DNA of 64,000 nt from Linderina pennispora (taxonomy: Eukaryota > Kickxellomycota > Kickxellomycetes > Kickxellales > Kickxellaceae). How positions within the stretch are numbered: position 1 is the stretch's first letter; every line of letters starts with the position of its first letter. Under the pieces are notes generated by a model. It ran no database searches. It had not been told where the DNA came from and was given only the letters and a program-made list of their open reading frames with translations. Position numbers and translations under genes: made by a program. Below, piece by piece: positions 45,450 through 58,044 of the stretch. The DNA lies in NCBI RefSeq assembly GCF_002104995.1, contig NW_024468262.1:186001-250000 (forward strand). Direction: 5' to 3'.

Positions 45450-47919
45450 TCAGCGCAGGCGCTTCAGCGCTGGCTCGCTGCTACTGGCAACAGAATCGCC
45501 TGCTGCTGCACGCCTCTTGCGCGACCTCTTTGTTGCCAGGGTGGTGCCAGAAGCATTGGCAACAATGGCCGTAAAGCGATGGAACCGTTCAGGAATACTG
45601 CCTGAATCACAGAGTGACTAGAAAATGAGCCTGAAGTTTAGAACTGCTGCGAGGTCGCGGTTCAAGAGCTGAGACGAATAGGCTCGCCTGTATTGTGCCA
45701 TGGCCCGCTTACATGACTCGCTTGTACAGCGGAGAAGGCCATGGCACTTCACAGTTGGGTTCTTCGATCTCTGGTAGGGCCGCGGATTGGGAACATGCCG
45801 GAATGTCTGCAGTGACTTTTCGCAGCAGAACGGGCACATCGACGATGTCCGGAATTCGTCGATCAGATAGACTTCAAAGCCATGATGCTTGAACTTGTCG
45901 CGCCATCCCTTGCCACGAATCGGCGCATGGTGTCGGGCCATCGGCGCACTCCAATTGCCCATGACCAGCACTGGATCTGGACCGAACTTGCTCCGGAGTT
46001 TCGCGGCAAGCCTGTGGTCTGCACGGGCCTGGTTCATGAATGAATCAAGGCGCAGCTTGCGGTGAAGCGGGCACACCTTGGGACTGGTACTGACACCTGG
46101 ATGGGCCTTCCAGCGCCTTTGGTGCTGCTTGTTTGACTCAGTGGGCTGCTGCTCTGGTAACCTTCGCGCTGTCATCGTGCTGGCATAAAACGGTGCTAGG
46201 ACACACCGCACAGATGCACGGGCAGCAACGTAGGCACGGAATTTTGCTGGGCTAAGGGTCCGGCAGCAGTGCTTGGAAAGCTCTGCCTCTGCTCTGCGGA
46301 CAGCATCTTCTGGGACTTGATCCTTTGTAGCCCGACGAATCCTGTCATAGTGACGCAGCTTGAGCTCCTTATTGCGCTGCTGCCGTGTGTAGCGGTAGAG
46401 CATTCTCTCACCCTCTTTCCCATTGCTGCTATTTTCGTGCATCATGTATAGCAAATCGCCCCGACCTGGATCGATGAATACACAGCGGCCTTTCAGATTC
46501 TGCAGCTCTGGCTGTGGGATCTGGTGGATATAGCGACAGTCAGCTATAGTATTGCCTCCCACAGCATTGCCTCCTGCACCATCAGCCTTAGGTACCTTGT
46601 CTTGTAACAGAATGCATATCGTTACATCATCTGTTGTCGCCATTCCGTGGAATTTTCTGTCACCATGCACCTTAAATGGCTTTGATGTTAGATCTGCGAC
46701 CCAGCCCCACACATCCCACACAGGTTGTGTGATCCCTTGGACCGGGTCGTGTGCACAGACTGGGGGTGCTGGTGCATATGCATTGTTAAGTGCTGCAACA
46801 GTGTCTGCTGCTGCCGCCGATGCAGCAGCAAGCGAATCAGCCGCTACTGCTGCAGTTGCTGCAGTGGCCTCTGTTTCATCTGATGGCATCTTCGCTGCTT
46901 CGCGTGCAGCCTTCTTGGCCAATTTTTCGCCCTTTTCTGCTGCTTTCCTTGCCTCTGTTGCTGCCCTCTTTGCTGCGTTGATCTTGGTAACCTCCTCACG
47001 TGTTTTCGAAACAAACACCTGCTTGATTATTTGCTTGTCTAAGCGCACATGGCCTGGGATCCATGATGTCCGCAGAGGCAAGCATTGAGGGGAGACTTGC
47101 CAAGCTGCTCATTCTCGATAAGCTGGCATAGGCGAATGTATGCACGCAGATGCTTAAGTGGATTTACCTTGGCACCATAGTATCGGCTGTCTTTGGCGAA
47201 TCTGTACTTGGCATCATAGGCACTAAGGACTGGTGCCAGCTTGTTGTAGATTGCAAGCATCGGTGGGGTGAGCACACTGAGATCAGGGTGCCTAGAGGCA
47301 ACTGCCTGGCGGAGCTTCTGTGCAGGTGTATAAATACACACTTGGCATGCATTATTGAACTCAGCCTTGGACACATTGCCCATTGTACTGTGCAGTGTGT
47401 TTTTGCGGTTGCGAATATCAATCAATTTGGCCAGAATCCGCTGTAGGCAAGTGCCATAGTGCAACACAATGTTGTTCTTGTATGCTGTCATCAGCTCGGT
47501 ATCCACGTATGTCGCTACTTGATTCATTTCGCGTACACCATGTAGCTCGATATCGCCATTATGCAATAGATAATCATAAATATGGTATCTAACTACATCA
47601 CCGAAATCTGCGCTTAACAGTTCTGACTTGTCCTTCCGGTTGACGAAATCCTCGGCAGATATGACAGTCTTCGCCTTCAGGTTGCGATAAATGAATAAAT
47701 AAATAAAACAAAAAAACCCTTTTTCACAAATGTTGCTGGGTCAAAGGCATCATCGTAAGCTAGCTGATGGAGTAGTATCCATCGTGCAAGCATGTATGTA
47801 TGCTCTTTGATGATATTGACGCTGTGTACAAATTGCTCTAGGCGGGGCAACATAGAATCACGGAAGCCAATACCACCAAGTGATGTCTTTATGGCAGTAG
47901 TGCTGCGGGTAATGTTCAT
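45450..47919 (-). CDS. Fanzor 1 RNA-guided DNA endonuclease (eukaryotic TnpB homologue)
   Basis: Begins MNITRSTTAIKTSLGGIGFR at 47919, a typical Fanzor N-terminus. A shift or small intron near 47680-47700 leads into FVNRKDKSELLSADFGDVV and the helical YVDTELMTAYKNNIVLHYG. The Fanzor 1 motif LPLRTSWIPGHVRLDKQII follows after a one-base shift near 47075, then a Lys/Ala-rich insert (~46790-47000) and KFHGMATTDDVTICILL. RuvC-I is CVFIDPGRGDLLYMM (Asp codon 46470-46472). RuvC-II is VYLIDEFRTSSMC (Glu 45855-45857). RuvC-III is LLNRDLAAVLN (Asp 45654-45656). The zinc ribbon is CPFC plus CTSESC. The frame stops at an in-frame TAG (45618-45620), but 55 sensible codons continue (SGSIPERFHRFTAIV, TKRSRKRRAAAGDS, a likely nuclear signal) to TGA at 45450. 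About 815 aa if read through. No transposase gene is seen beside it. Confidence 0.88.
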
Positions 47920-49089
47920 TTGAGAAATTCAATAGGCAAAGTAAGAAGAGAAATGATGCTGTTCAGTTTTGCTTTATTGCGTATGCATAGCATTAAGAAC
48001 TTTTTATTAAAAATGATCTGGCTTGCATGGTTCTTGGGGCCCTTAGCACTGATACAGTCCCTTGAATCAGTCTATACAGACTGTGTCTATTGTGGCCCAA
48101 ATACTACCGCTCACACATGTTCATAAGACAAATTAGTTTATAAAATAAATCCACAAATATTGCATGACCGCTAGAAGAGTTATATGGCCTTGTTCAATGT
48201 GCTCATAAACAAATATCCTAAGAGTGTTGCGCAGCCGGTGATGACCACCATGATGATGCCATGGAAGTTATCAGGCCGACCGACAATGAGAGCAGCTCTT
48301 GTGCTGAACCAATGGAGATATCTAGTGGAGACCTGTGACCACTACAATAACAACTCGTCACCCTGGTTTCACCGATGAGGTCAGATGCCGCACAAGATCA
48401 AAAAGGAGTTTATAGAGTAAGTCACCCAAACTCGTGTTGAAGCTTAAAAGTTTTATTTTATTTTTTTTTAACCAATTATATAATTTCTAGCGGACGGTCG
48501 GACACTTTTTAGACTATAAAATCTTGTATATAGGTAAAGATAAAGAAAAGATATTGCCACACAGTGTCGGAAATAGGAACGGTATCGCCCGACAATATAA
48601 ACCTTATCAGTAATGCTGTGGTTAAAGACAAATCCTTTTAAACTGCTGGAAGCTAGACCGAAAAGTGCCAATAGTCACAACTCTTGCTCCCTAGTAGCAA
48701 TATCAGGTGGTGTCTGCTTTCAACCTAATACATGTATGCCTATCGCAATTTGAAGCTTGCTAGGATACCTACAGCACTAAAATTAGCGTGTAATTGTAAG
48801 ACACGCCTCCAAACACGGTCCAAAGCTACGTTTATGTGAACACCACACAGTACATCTCAGTGTCGGAAGCAAACAAAAACTGAAAATCAGCATGATTACT
48901 TTTAATTAACGAGCGACTTCTAGTGCAGGAAATCACCAAAAATATGTCACCTATGCATGTAGATCAGCCGAACAAAGCTGCGGTACCGCAGCTGACAAAT
49001 ATCTTCAACATGTCCAATGTTGGTGACAAGCAAGGACCACCTCTTCTCCTCATATCTTTTTTCAATCACTTTCCATATTGCTCCTGGAC
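47920..49089. other. 1.2 kb between Fanzor and the next gene
   Basis: AT-rich, with T-runs near 48460 and A/T-rich patches near 48880-48960. It may include the upstream end of the Fanzor element, but no terminal inverted repeat could be recognised. Confidence 0.45.
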
Positions 49090-50961
49090 ATGAATGTTAT
49101 TCTCTCTGCTGCAAAACTTGTGCAGCTAGTTGTGCTTGCGTTTGCTGGGTGGCTGCTTCTTCAGTCCCTGTTAATGAGCATCCAAACGTTTTTAGTTCTC
49201 GTGCTTCCCCCTGCAAGTGTCGCCTCCCTTAAGCTTATTCCGTCAGCCAACGAAACTGCTGACCTTGTTTGGCCCGCGTGGAAGGAACCATTTCATTATG
49301 AGGCCAAAGTATATATCAACAACAAATCGTACGATTCGAGTCGGCCCGAAACGTTCTTCCAGAATGCCACCGAGGTCTGGCACGTTGAGCCGCAGAGCCT
49401 GGTGAATCGGTACCCATTTTTCGAGAAGCACCTGACTCTGAATCTGGCTGATACAGATGATAAATTCATCTGTGTTTTTATACAGAAAGCTGGCCAGTTC
49501 ACACCGTACCCAAACATCAGCGATCCCCAGCTACGTGTTAGTAAGAACCAGTTTGCATACACTAGATGGGACACCACTTGTGATGAGGAGAATCTGAAAG
49601 GGGCTGGTAGTAGGCGCCGCTGCACCTCTCAGTTAGGACTGATGGTTTATACTCGGGCAATATGGGATATCCATCTTGAGGACAACGTATATACATATGA
49701 TGATTCGCGAAACCACAACCGCAGATCCACTACCGTCCACGGTCCTTTGCTTAAGTCTAACAGTACAACTGGCAGCACTGGTTCTATGAACATGTACCTG
49801 CCGTCTATTGCGCAGAGCAATGGTCCTAAGTTGTCCTACAAGGTATTCCCTATAACCAAAGATGAGGGCACAGAGAAGGGATACAAGGAATTCAGTGCAT
49901 CTGTAGATATCTATATGACAATACGCGGCGTAAGCACAAGCTCAAGGTTCAACCCTGGGCCGATCCCCAAAACCGGGAATTACAAGGTACTCGCAATTCT
50001 GACAACGAACTGGGGCCGTCCCTTCATACCGCACTTTAACTACAGCTCGCCAACGGTCAAGTCAGCGGTCTCGACAGCGATATTCCTTGCACTTTACCCC
50101 GCCCTCCTCTCCCTGTGGCTCCTTCGGCAGCTCTACATCGCCCGGCTCTATTTCACATCAGCCTGCTCAAGCAGCAAAAGGGCCAGCCCCATCTTAAGGA
50201 TGTACCTTTTCATTGAGCATCTATGGTCGCCTTTGGTTGATAAGTTTGTCTTTGGGACAGACAACACGGGGTTGTATAGTGCTGTTCTCGGCGGCTACAC
50301 CGGCTGGTGGTTCATCAGATTCATCCTTGTGGCCTTGCCTCAGAGACAGGTTGCTAGTGTCATACGGTGTCTTGCTGGCTCTCAGGCAACCAACAAAAGC
50401 ACGGGGAATCGAGGTAGTACGCTGCTTCTTCCTACTATGGAGAAGCAGAAGTACGAGGAAACAGAGGAAACAGCGGAAACAGCGGAAACAAGGGAAACCG
50501 AGGAAACCGGGGAGAACGAAGCGGTAATCGCTTGCTTCAAAGCATTGCCCCTGGGATTAAAGGTATTTCCCCTAGTAATTGCCGTGCCATCTGTCGTGGA
50601 TTATGCCCGTAATACTAGCTCGCATTTCGACTTTGCAGTCCCAGAGCTTGTGGAGGGTAAATAGTGGTATATCCCCACGTTCATACGATCACTATGCGGC
50701 TACACGCAGCAATTTATTCACCTATACCTCTATGTCATCTTCATTCCGACTCTCATCTTGATATTCACCCGCAAATCAACAGTGCACGCGTCAATTCCCT
50801 ACCACTTCCTTCGCACGATCGAGCTCACTGTGGTCATACTGGCCTGCCTCTACGAGATTCCCAAGGCACTTGATCCAGAGTATTTGGCATGGCGCCATAC
50901 TGTGTATTATATCGGCAGCGTTTTCCTTTTCACCCAGTGGGTAGTCAACAATAAATTGTGA
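49090..50961 (+). CDS. Multi-pass membrane protein with glycosylated outer domain, in-frame TAG
   Basis: The ATG at 49090 is followed by a hydrophobic signal anchor (LVQLVVLAFAGWLLLQSLLM). A ~300-residue outer or luminal domain has several sequons (NET, NKS, NAT, NIS, NST, NYS). Then come a membrane segment (STAIFLALYPALLSLWLL), further hydrophobic segments, and an acidic ETEETAETAET linker (50455-50520). A TAG at 50662 stops the frame, but the same frame stays open for 98 codons with clear membrane helices (FIHLYLYVIFIPTLILIF, TVVILACLYEIPKAL, VYYIGSVFLFTQWVV) to TGA at 50961. The complete protein would be ~622 aa. Topology is loosely like CLPTM1, but no firm family assignment. Confidence 0.6.
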
Positions 50962-51621
50962 GTGGTAGATTAGCTTTAGAACTGCCTGTACCTAATGTCT
51001 GACCAGTTCTGCCAACAGCACAAACCCTGTGTGGCAAGCTGACACTACTAGTGTGGCAGATTTTATATGCATTGTCACGCTAAAGCGACCATATCGAATA
51101 GTGGGGGTCTATATGCATGGATCTCGGGATCGTTGCTTTCTCCGCTATCGCCGGAACTCGTTCTTTTCGATTAGCCCTAGAAAAGGGAAAACAAAAAACA
51201 AATGAGGTGCAGGTACCCGCATGGCACCAAAGCATGGTGGTTTGGTGGTTGGGGGATAGTCGCGTTGAGTATTTTTAGTATCGGTGGACATTCATCTGCT
51301 CGATTGCATATCACCATGCATGATGGCGAAAGGCCACGATGCCATCCTCCTTTTACCACACTACTTGACTGCAACGATAGTTGCCCATGATATGCAGGCA
51401 GCTGATTTGCATGGAATATTGGCGCCCTTCCAATTTAAGGATCCAGCCAGCTTCAACAGCACGGAATAGGGACAAGGGAGCTGGGTAAACTCCCTAGTTT
51501 ATATAGTTGTGCTTCACAGAACCAGCGGACTATCTTGCTGGTTTGGCCTACTTTAGTTCCCTAGTTATTTCTCCTCCACCCCTTCGGAAACTTGTTTTTC
51601 ATATAATTAGACACCTTCACC
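50962..51621. other. 660 bp intergenic, nothing recognised
   Basis: No gene or repeat seen. CT-rich short run before the ATG at 51622. Confidence 0.45.
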
Positions 51622-53005
51622 ATGAAGACTGCACAATTATGCTTGCTGGCGTCGATACTGGCTGGCTTCTGTGCCGCAGATGCCGACTTGCCAATGGCAA
51701 ATGCGCGCATGAGAGAAAGGTTAAACGACTTTCATGGCGCGGTTCTGTTAAAAGACGGAGAGCAGACGTCCTGCGAAATCGCCCTTATCTCCAACCGCGC
51801 TGGACTGGTCGCAGGCTCATGCATCGACATCGACAAAAACTTCAACGCCAAAAACATCACCCGATACTCAGTCATGCTGGACTCTGGCGGTATGCCAACT
51901 CCTGGTGTATTCCCTGTGAAGGGAATCACAGTCCACCCCCAGTTCGAACCGCCGTCGTACGCGAATAACGTTGCTGTTGTTTTGTTCAACCTCCAGTCGA
52001 ACAAGCTGTGGGTGAGCTACATCGATGCTTTTCCGGGAGAAAACACCGACTACCTGTATGCACGACGCTCGCTCAGCAATGTAACTACTCAGACCTGGAA
52101 CACACCAGACTCCATTAGGGATATAGTCATTAGTGAGGGCTGCACAAAGGCAGACACGCTGTATGCTGCTAACAAGAAGGACTTTTTGTGCAACAACAAG
52201 ACGATGACGCCACCTATCAAGGACATATGCGCTGTGCCATACAGCATTGTATACGGGCTGATTAAAACCGATATGGTGGCCACGGCGCTATACAGCCACT
52301 CGGTGACCTACAACGACAAAATGTGCGGGAGCACACGGCAGTTCCACTACTACACTATCCTGGCAAACTTCTTGAACTGGGCACAGCAGATCGTACCCGA
52401 CGGCATTAGTGCGTTCTCCAACAATGGAACCAACACCATGAGCACTAACATAACATACGCCATGAAGGAGCCAAAGAATCCCAAAGCGGATGGCGTTAAG
52501 GTGTATGGCGGCAATCTGTTTGCGCGTGATGCCTCGGTCGAAGCCTGGATGACGGTGCCTAATACCAACTACCACCTCGGCTGATGAAAAGAACTCAGCG
52601 GGGCTCCTCCCCTCTCAAATAGGGACTGGCGGAAACAGCTTTGCGGGGCCATCTAAACCGACGTCAACTGATTCAGCCGATTCAACCGATTCAACAGGTA
52701 CAACCGATACACCCGCGGCCAGCCACTCTTCTAGTTCGCCATCCAAAAACCAGATAATCGCTATTGGAGTCAGTGTGCCCCTGGCCACATTGGTTGGCGT
52801 TGCGCTGATGTTCTACGCCTACAAGCGCTGGAAGAAGCACCACAACACGGTTGCATGGGATCCCTCAAACGAGCACAACAACATCCGGTCTATTGCGCTG
52901 GACTTGGGAGGTGCCAGCACCATCATGGATATTCCACCGACCTACGACAGCGTTCGCCAGCAAGAAGACGCGCTGACTAACTTTATCACGGAGCCAAAGT
53001 CATAA
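51622..53005 (+). CDS. Trypsin-fold pseudoprotease with C-terminal membrane anchor
   Basis: Signal peptide MKTAQLCLLASILAGFCAAD. A trypsin-like domain follows: ALISNRAGLVAGSCI at the TAAHC position (His replaced by Ser), FPVKGITVHPQF, and NNVAVVLFNL at the DIALIKL strand (Asp replaced by Asn). No GDSGG motif is present, so all three catalytic residues are missing. LANFLNWAQQIV is the closing helix. A single shift near 52575 leads into a Ser/Thr/Asp-rich stalk (TDSADSTDSTGTTD), a single membrane helix (IIAIGVSVPLATLVGVALMF), a basic stop-transfer YKRWKKHH and a ~55-residue cytosolic tail with IPPTYDSV. About 460 aa. A receptor-like role is inferred. Compare the GPI-type relative at 16760. Confidence 0.7.
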
Positions 53006-53257
53006 ATAAACACACATCTTACCAGCATTCTACAGACTATGCTGTCAGATAGACTGAGACGCGCCGACTCTGCTCCACCTGGCACCGATCACCGATCAGA
53101 TCAGTGGCTGTTGGGCTCTAAAATGCCCCTGCCTGTCGACGACGACACCGCACTCGCTCTTTTTTTGCCTTTCACTGCATTTTTAGCCTTTTCTCATTTT
53201 GTAAACTACCGCCTAGGCTCATCGCACGCTTCCATCACCATTTGAACACGACATAAC

Positions 53258-56200
53258 ATGGACGCGAGTGCAAACAGCGAGGCGCCCTCTCTGGCTGTGC
53301 GCCTAGGAGGCACTGTCGTCAATTCTAAAGTCGCAGATAATGACCGACATAAATTCGTGGGAGGAACGGCGGCAAGAGGTGCCGGGACGCGGTGGCAAAA
53401 AGTTCAACCCTAAGCGACAGCGCATGGCGCCGCTGCCCGAGATCCCGCACGAGACACTGACAGAAGTGCGTTCCCTGCGGCAGGTATTATATACCAGCAA
53501 CGACGATTACACAGGCGATGTCGTGAAGTGGGCTGTTACTGTTCTGTCTGTGGGAGTGTCAATCACAGACATGAAGGCTGGGTCGTGCAGACTGGAGGAC
53601 ATGTCGACCATGCCTAGCGTGCGGCTGGTGATGCAGGTCTTGGTGCTGGCCGGTCGAAAGTCGGTTTGCTGTAGTGGGCGAGGAGGCTGCCGAGACGGCG
53701 CTGGTAGAGGTCGTGCTATCGGCGAACAAGGATACGCGCGCTATTGGATGGATCATGAAGATGTATGGCATGCTGCACCGGCAGTCGTTTCCAAGATGCC
53801 TGTATCTGTTTGCGATCTCGCAGATACCAAAGCCGGCGCTGTCGTCAGCTGAGCTGGAAGCCTTGGCCAAGGCCATTCGCGACTTGGCGACGCAGTTCCC
53901 ATCAGAGAATTCACGGGCGCTGGGACACATCCTGGGCGTGTATCGCGATGTAATATCCAGCGACAACGTATTGGCTATACCTGAAGATGACCCACGCCGG
54001 TTCATTCTATTCTATATGATGCAGTCGCACCAGGGCCAGAGGCCCGTTCTGCTCGATCACGAGCTCCAGGAGACGACTGGAATAGACAGGCAGTGGCTCA
54101 CCCACATGGTGAACTTTGAGATGCAGAACCAGTTTTCGCGGTTCCCCGCCTTTGTTGAGGACGGCACGGCAATGCGCCCGCTTGTCGATTCAGTGGAGAT
54201 GCTTTTTGGCGATCTACCTCGCGACAAGAAGGCGACCGGAACGCAGCACATGGACTACGGCCGGGTCCTGGGCGTCCTGTCGTTTGTTGGCACCCTAGTG
54301 AGCAGCGCAGACGAATCAGGCAATCGGCCACTCCGAACTGCTGGCATTTATTGGCAAGTGCCATGAAACGTTGGCACGGCTGCTGCTGCGCGAGCAAGAG
54401 CTGATCGTACTCAGCCAGTTGCCAAAGATCGTAAAGAACATGCCGCAGCCGATCCCCAACGGCTTGCTAGACCTGGTGCAGAAGAACGGGCGTATTGTGG
54501 CCAAGGGCTCGTTGACAATCACGCCGTTCACGCACTCTGAGGTCGAGCAGCACTTCAAGCGCCTGATATCGGCCACATCGGAAATTGGCCAGGCAACTGG
54601 CCAGAACAGCGCATGCTCGAATCGGCTGTTGGAGATGATGTGCGAGACTGCACCAATGCTGGTCGAAGTGTTCTGTTCGCGGCTCGATACCTTGGCGTTG
54701 GTCAGGAAGCTGGTGGGGGTCCTTACCGACCGGCTGCACCTGCATACTGACAGGAAGCGCGTTAATCCGATGTGTGTCCGGGCATACTACCGCTCATTGC
54801 TGGCCATCAACGAGATGCACCGAGGAGTCGTCCTGACCCATCTCTTGAGCATGTTTGAAGAGCAGTTGGCTAAAGACGTCCTGATCTCGCAGCGCGTCGT
54901 GCGCATTGTCGATCTGATGGCGACGGCGGCCGAACATCAATATATGTTTGCCAGGAGCCCTGCTACAGTTGAAGACTTGGCATCAGTGCGTCCGATTATC
55001 AGCGACCTGTGCAGCTGTCTGGGCGTGCACTGGCAGGCACTATGGACTGCATGTTTCCGCGAACCGGTGGCCACAGCAGCGCACAGCGATAATGAACTGA
55101 CAACATCGGATGTGCCTGAGGATGTAAAGAAGCAGCACATGTGTGCCAGGCGGGCCCTCGTGCGCGCCATGGCACATATGGCAGTCTCAGGAGCGCTAAG
55201 GGTTGCAGATCAGCTGGTACTGGCCGAGCGCGCGCTGGACCAGCTCGCCAAGCTGCAAAGGACGCAGAAGCAAGACGACCTGGGCCTGGTTCGAAACCTA
55301 GTCATGCTAACCATATGTCTAATCAAGGGGGACCGCGGGCTGGAGCGCGTGGTGCTAGAAAAGATCACGCAGGGTCTGCTGGAGGCGTCCGACACTGACA
55401 GCAGCGATGGCCAAGAGAACTGCCATGATGCGATAGATGAGCTCGAGAAGCTCTTGGAGGGTGCTGCCGTGTCGAGCAGAGGTACCGATGGCGAGCAGGC
55501 ACTGGAGCTTGGCGAGCGCATGCTGTGGCAGAACTCTGTGCGTCCGGCACCCAAGTACCCCCGCAGCGGGATTGCCCTCAACCACGACCGGGCATCCGAC
55601 GCCTGGAAATTTGTCAAGCCCGCGGCTGCCAATGGAAATACTGGCGGACAGCCTCTATTGGTGCTCACACTGCTCTCGGTTGCGCAGTCATCACCCTCGG
55701 GCATGGCATTGCTGGCACAGCTGATCGAGGAGTTTTACGTTGAAAGCATTCCAAGTGCGCCGCCTATGCTGCTGGACGGGCGGCTACAGGGCGGCAAACT
55801 TCAGCTGCGGGCGGTAGAAATGGAGCTGCTGTTGGACTGCCGCAACAACGCCAACCTCAACTGGACGATCCTGGCAATGTTGCGCGATGCGCCGGCAGGG
55901 GCCCTGGCTGCGAAGCGCATTGCCAGCGCACTGCTGATTGCCTTGGCCGTGCTGTGGAACGGCACGCTGGGAGTACCTGCCACTAGACGGCCACGCGACC
56001 TTGAATTCACATGCACGTTTGTGGACGCAGTCGTGCGTGCGTATGCCAGTGATAGCAGGTGGCAGGATATGCAGCACCTGCCGAAGGTGTTCCGGGTCAT
56101 AAAGGGTGCTGATCTGGCCCGTCTGCTGCACCAGTGTGTGTGGCGTGGCGTGGTGCACGACTTCCCAGGCGCGCGGGAAGACGCCGATCAGCTGCTCAGC

Positions 56201-56266
56201 CATGTGCTGCGCAAGTACATTACGAAGACTGCATCCATGTTCCGCTTCTTCAAACACTGTGCATGA
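53258..56266 (+). CDS. Integrator complex subunit 5 (INTS5)-like
   Basis: Large all-helical protein of ~1000 residues, the size of INTS5. Segments resemble the animal protein in order: ALVEVVLSANKDTRAIGWIM..MLHRQSFPRCLYLF, GRVLGVLSFVGTLVSSADE, LLSVAQSSPSGMALLAQLIE, ERMLWQNSVRPAPKYPRSG, and a C-terminal LPKVFRVIKGADLARLLHQC. Integrator processes snRNA 3' ends and terminates paused RNA polymerase II. The frame moves once near 53660 and once near 54330; from 54371 to the TGA at 56264 it is continuous. The start is either ATG 53258 (MDASANSEAPSLAV, needs a further shift near 53395) or ATG 53340 (MTDINSWEERRQEV). The match is by eye; a helical-repeat protein of another family remains possible. Confidence 0.6.
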
Positions 56267-56800
56267 GGCTCTCGCGTATTCGCTTTTGTAGAATAAAGGT
56301 CGTATTGAATTTAGAGAGAAACAGGTATAGGAGCTACCGTCGTCGCTGTCGTCTGGGCTTCAAATGGGCCAGAGGGAGTGGCAAAATAAGCAGGGAAGAG
56401 ATAAGGCATGCGGTGAAGAAACGAGGAAAGGCTATAAGGTGCTATTTTTAAGGCTAGGGAGCAATTTATGAGCTTCCCACAGGGTGCTGGCAGCGGCGTG
56501 GTGGCGAGGGAGCGCAATATGTAACGTGATCATATACATGACATGTCGATGTGCGTGAACACGGCTTCTATTACATTACCTCGCCCCCTTCATAAAAAAG
56601 ATCGAGTCAGGCCCTTCCAGAACACTAATAATGACAAAAGAAAAAAGGCTCCACCCTGTGGTTAATAAAATGCGAAAGGGGTAAAAATAGAGGGAATAGA
56701 TAGGAAGAAAGGAGAGGGTAAAAAGAAAACGAAACGGTATGGAAAACAAAGCAAAGAGAAAGAAACGAAGCGGAGATGTCTGTACCCATGTATTGTAAAC
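56267..56800. other. 534 bp between convergent INTS5 and RAC1
   Basis: Purine-rich on the plus strand (56640-56770), that is a pyrimidine-rich 3' region for RAC1. No gene seen. Confidence 0.45.

Positions 56801-58044
<1,244 letters not shown>

Noticed and set aside
45450-47919. Bacterial IS605/IS607 element as source
   Set aside because: No serine or Y1 transposase gene beside it, and the protein carries Fanzor 1-specific blocks, not the short TnpB layout.
45214-48680. TAGGCCGAAAAATGACAA (45215) and TAGACCGAAAAGTGCCAA (48655) as element ends
   Set aside because: Direct rather than inverted, about 14 of 18 bases alike, and not at plausible boundaries. Could be chance.
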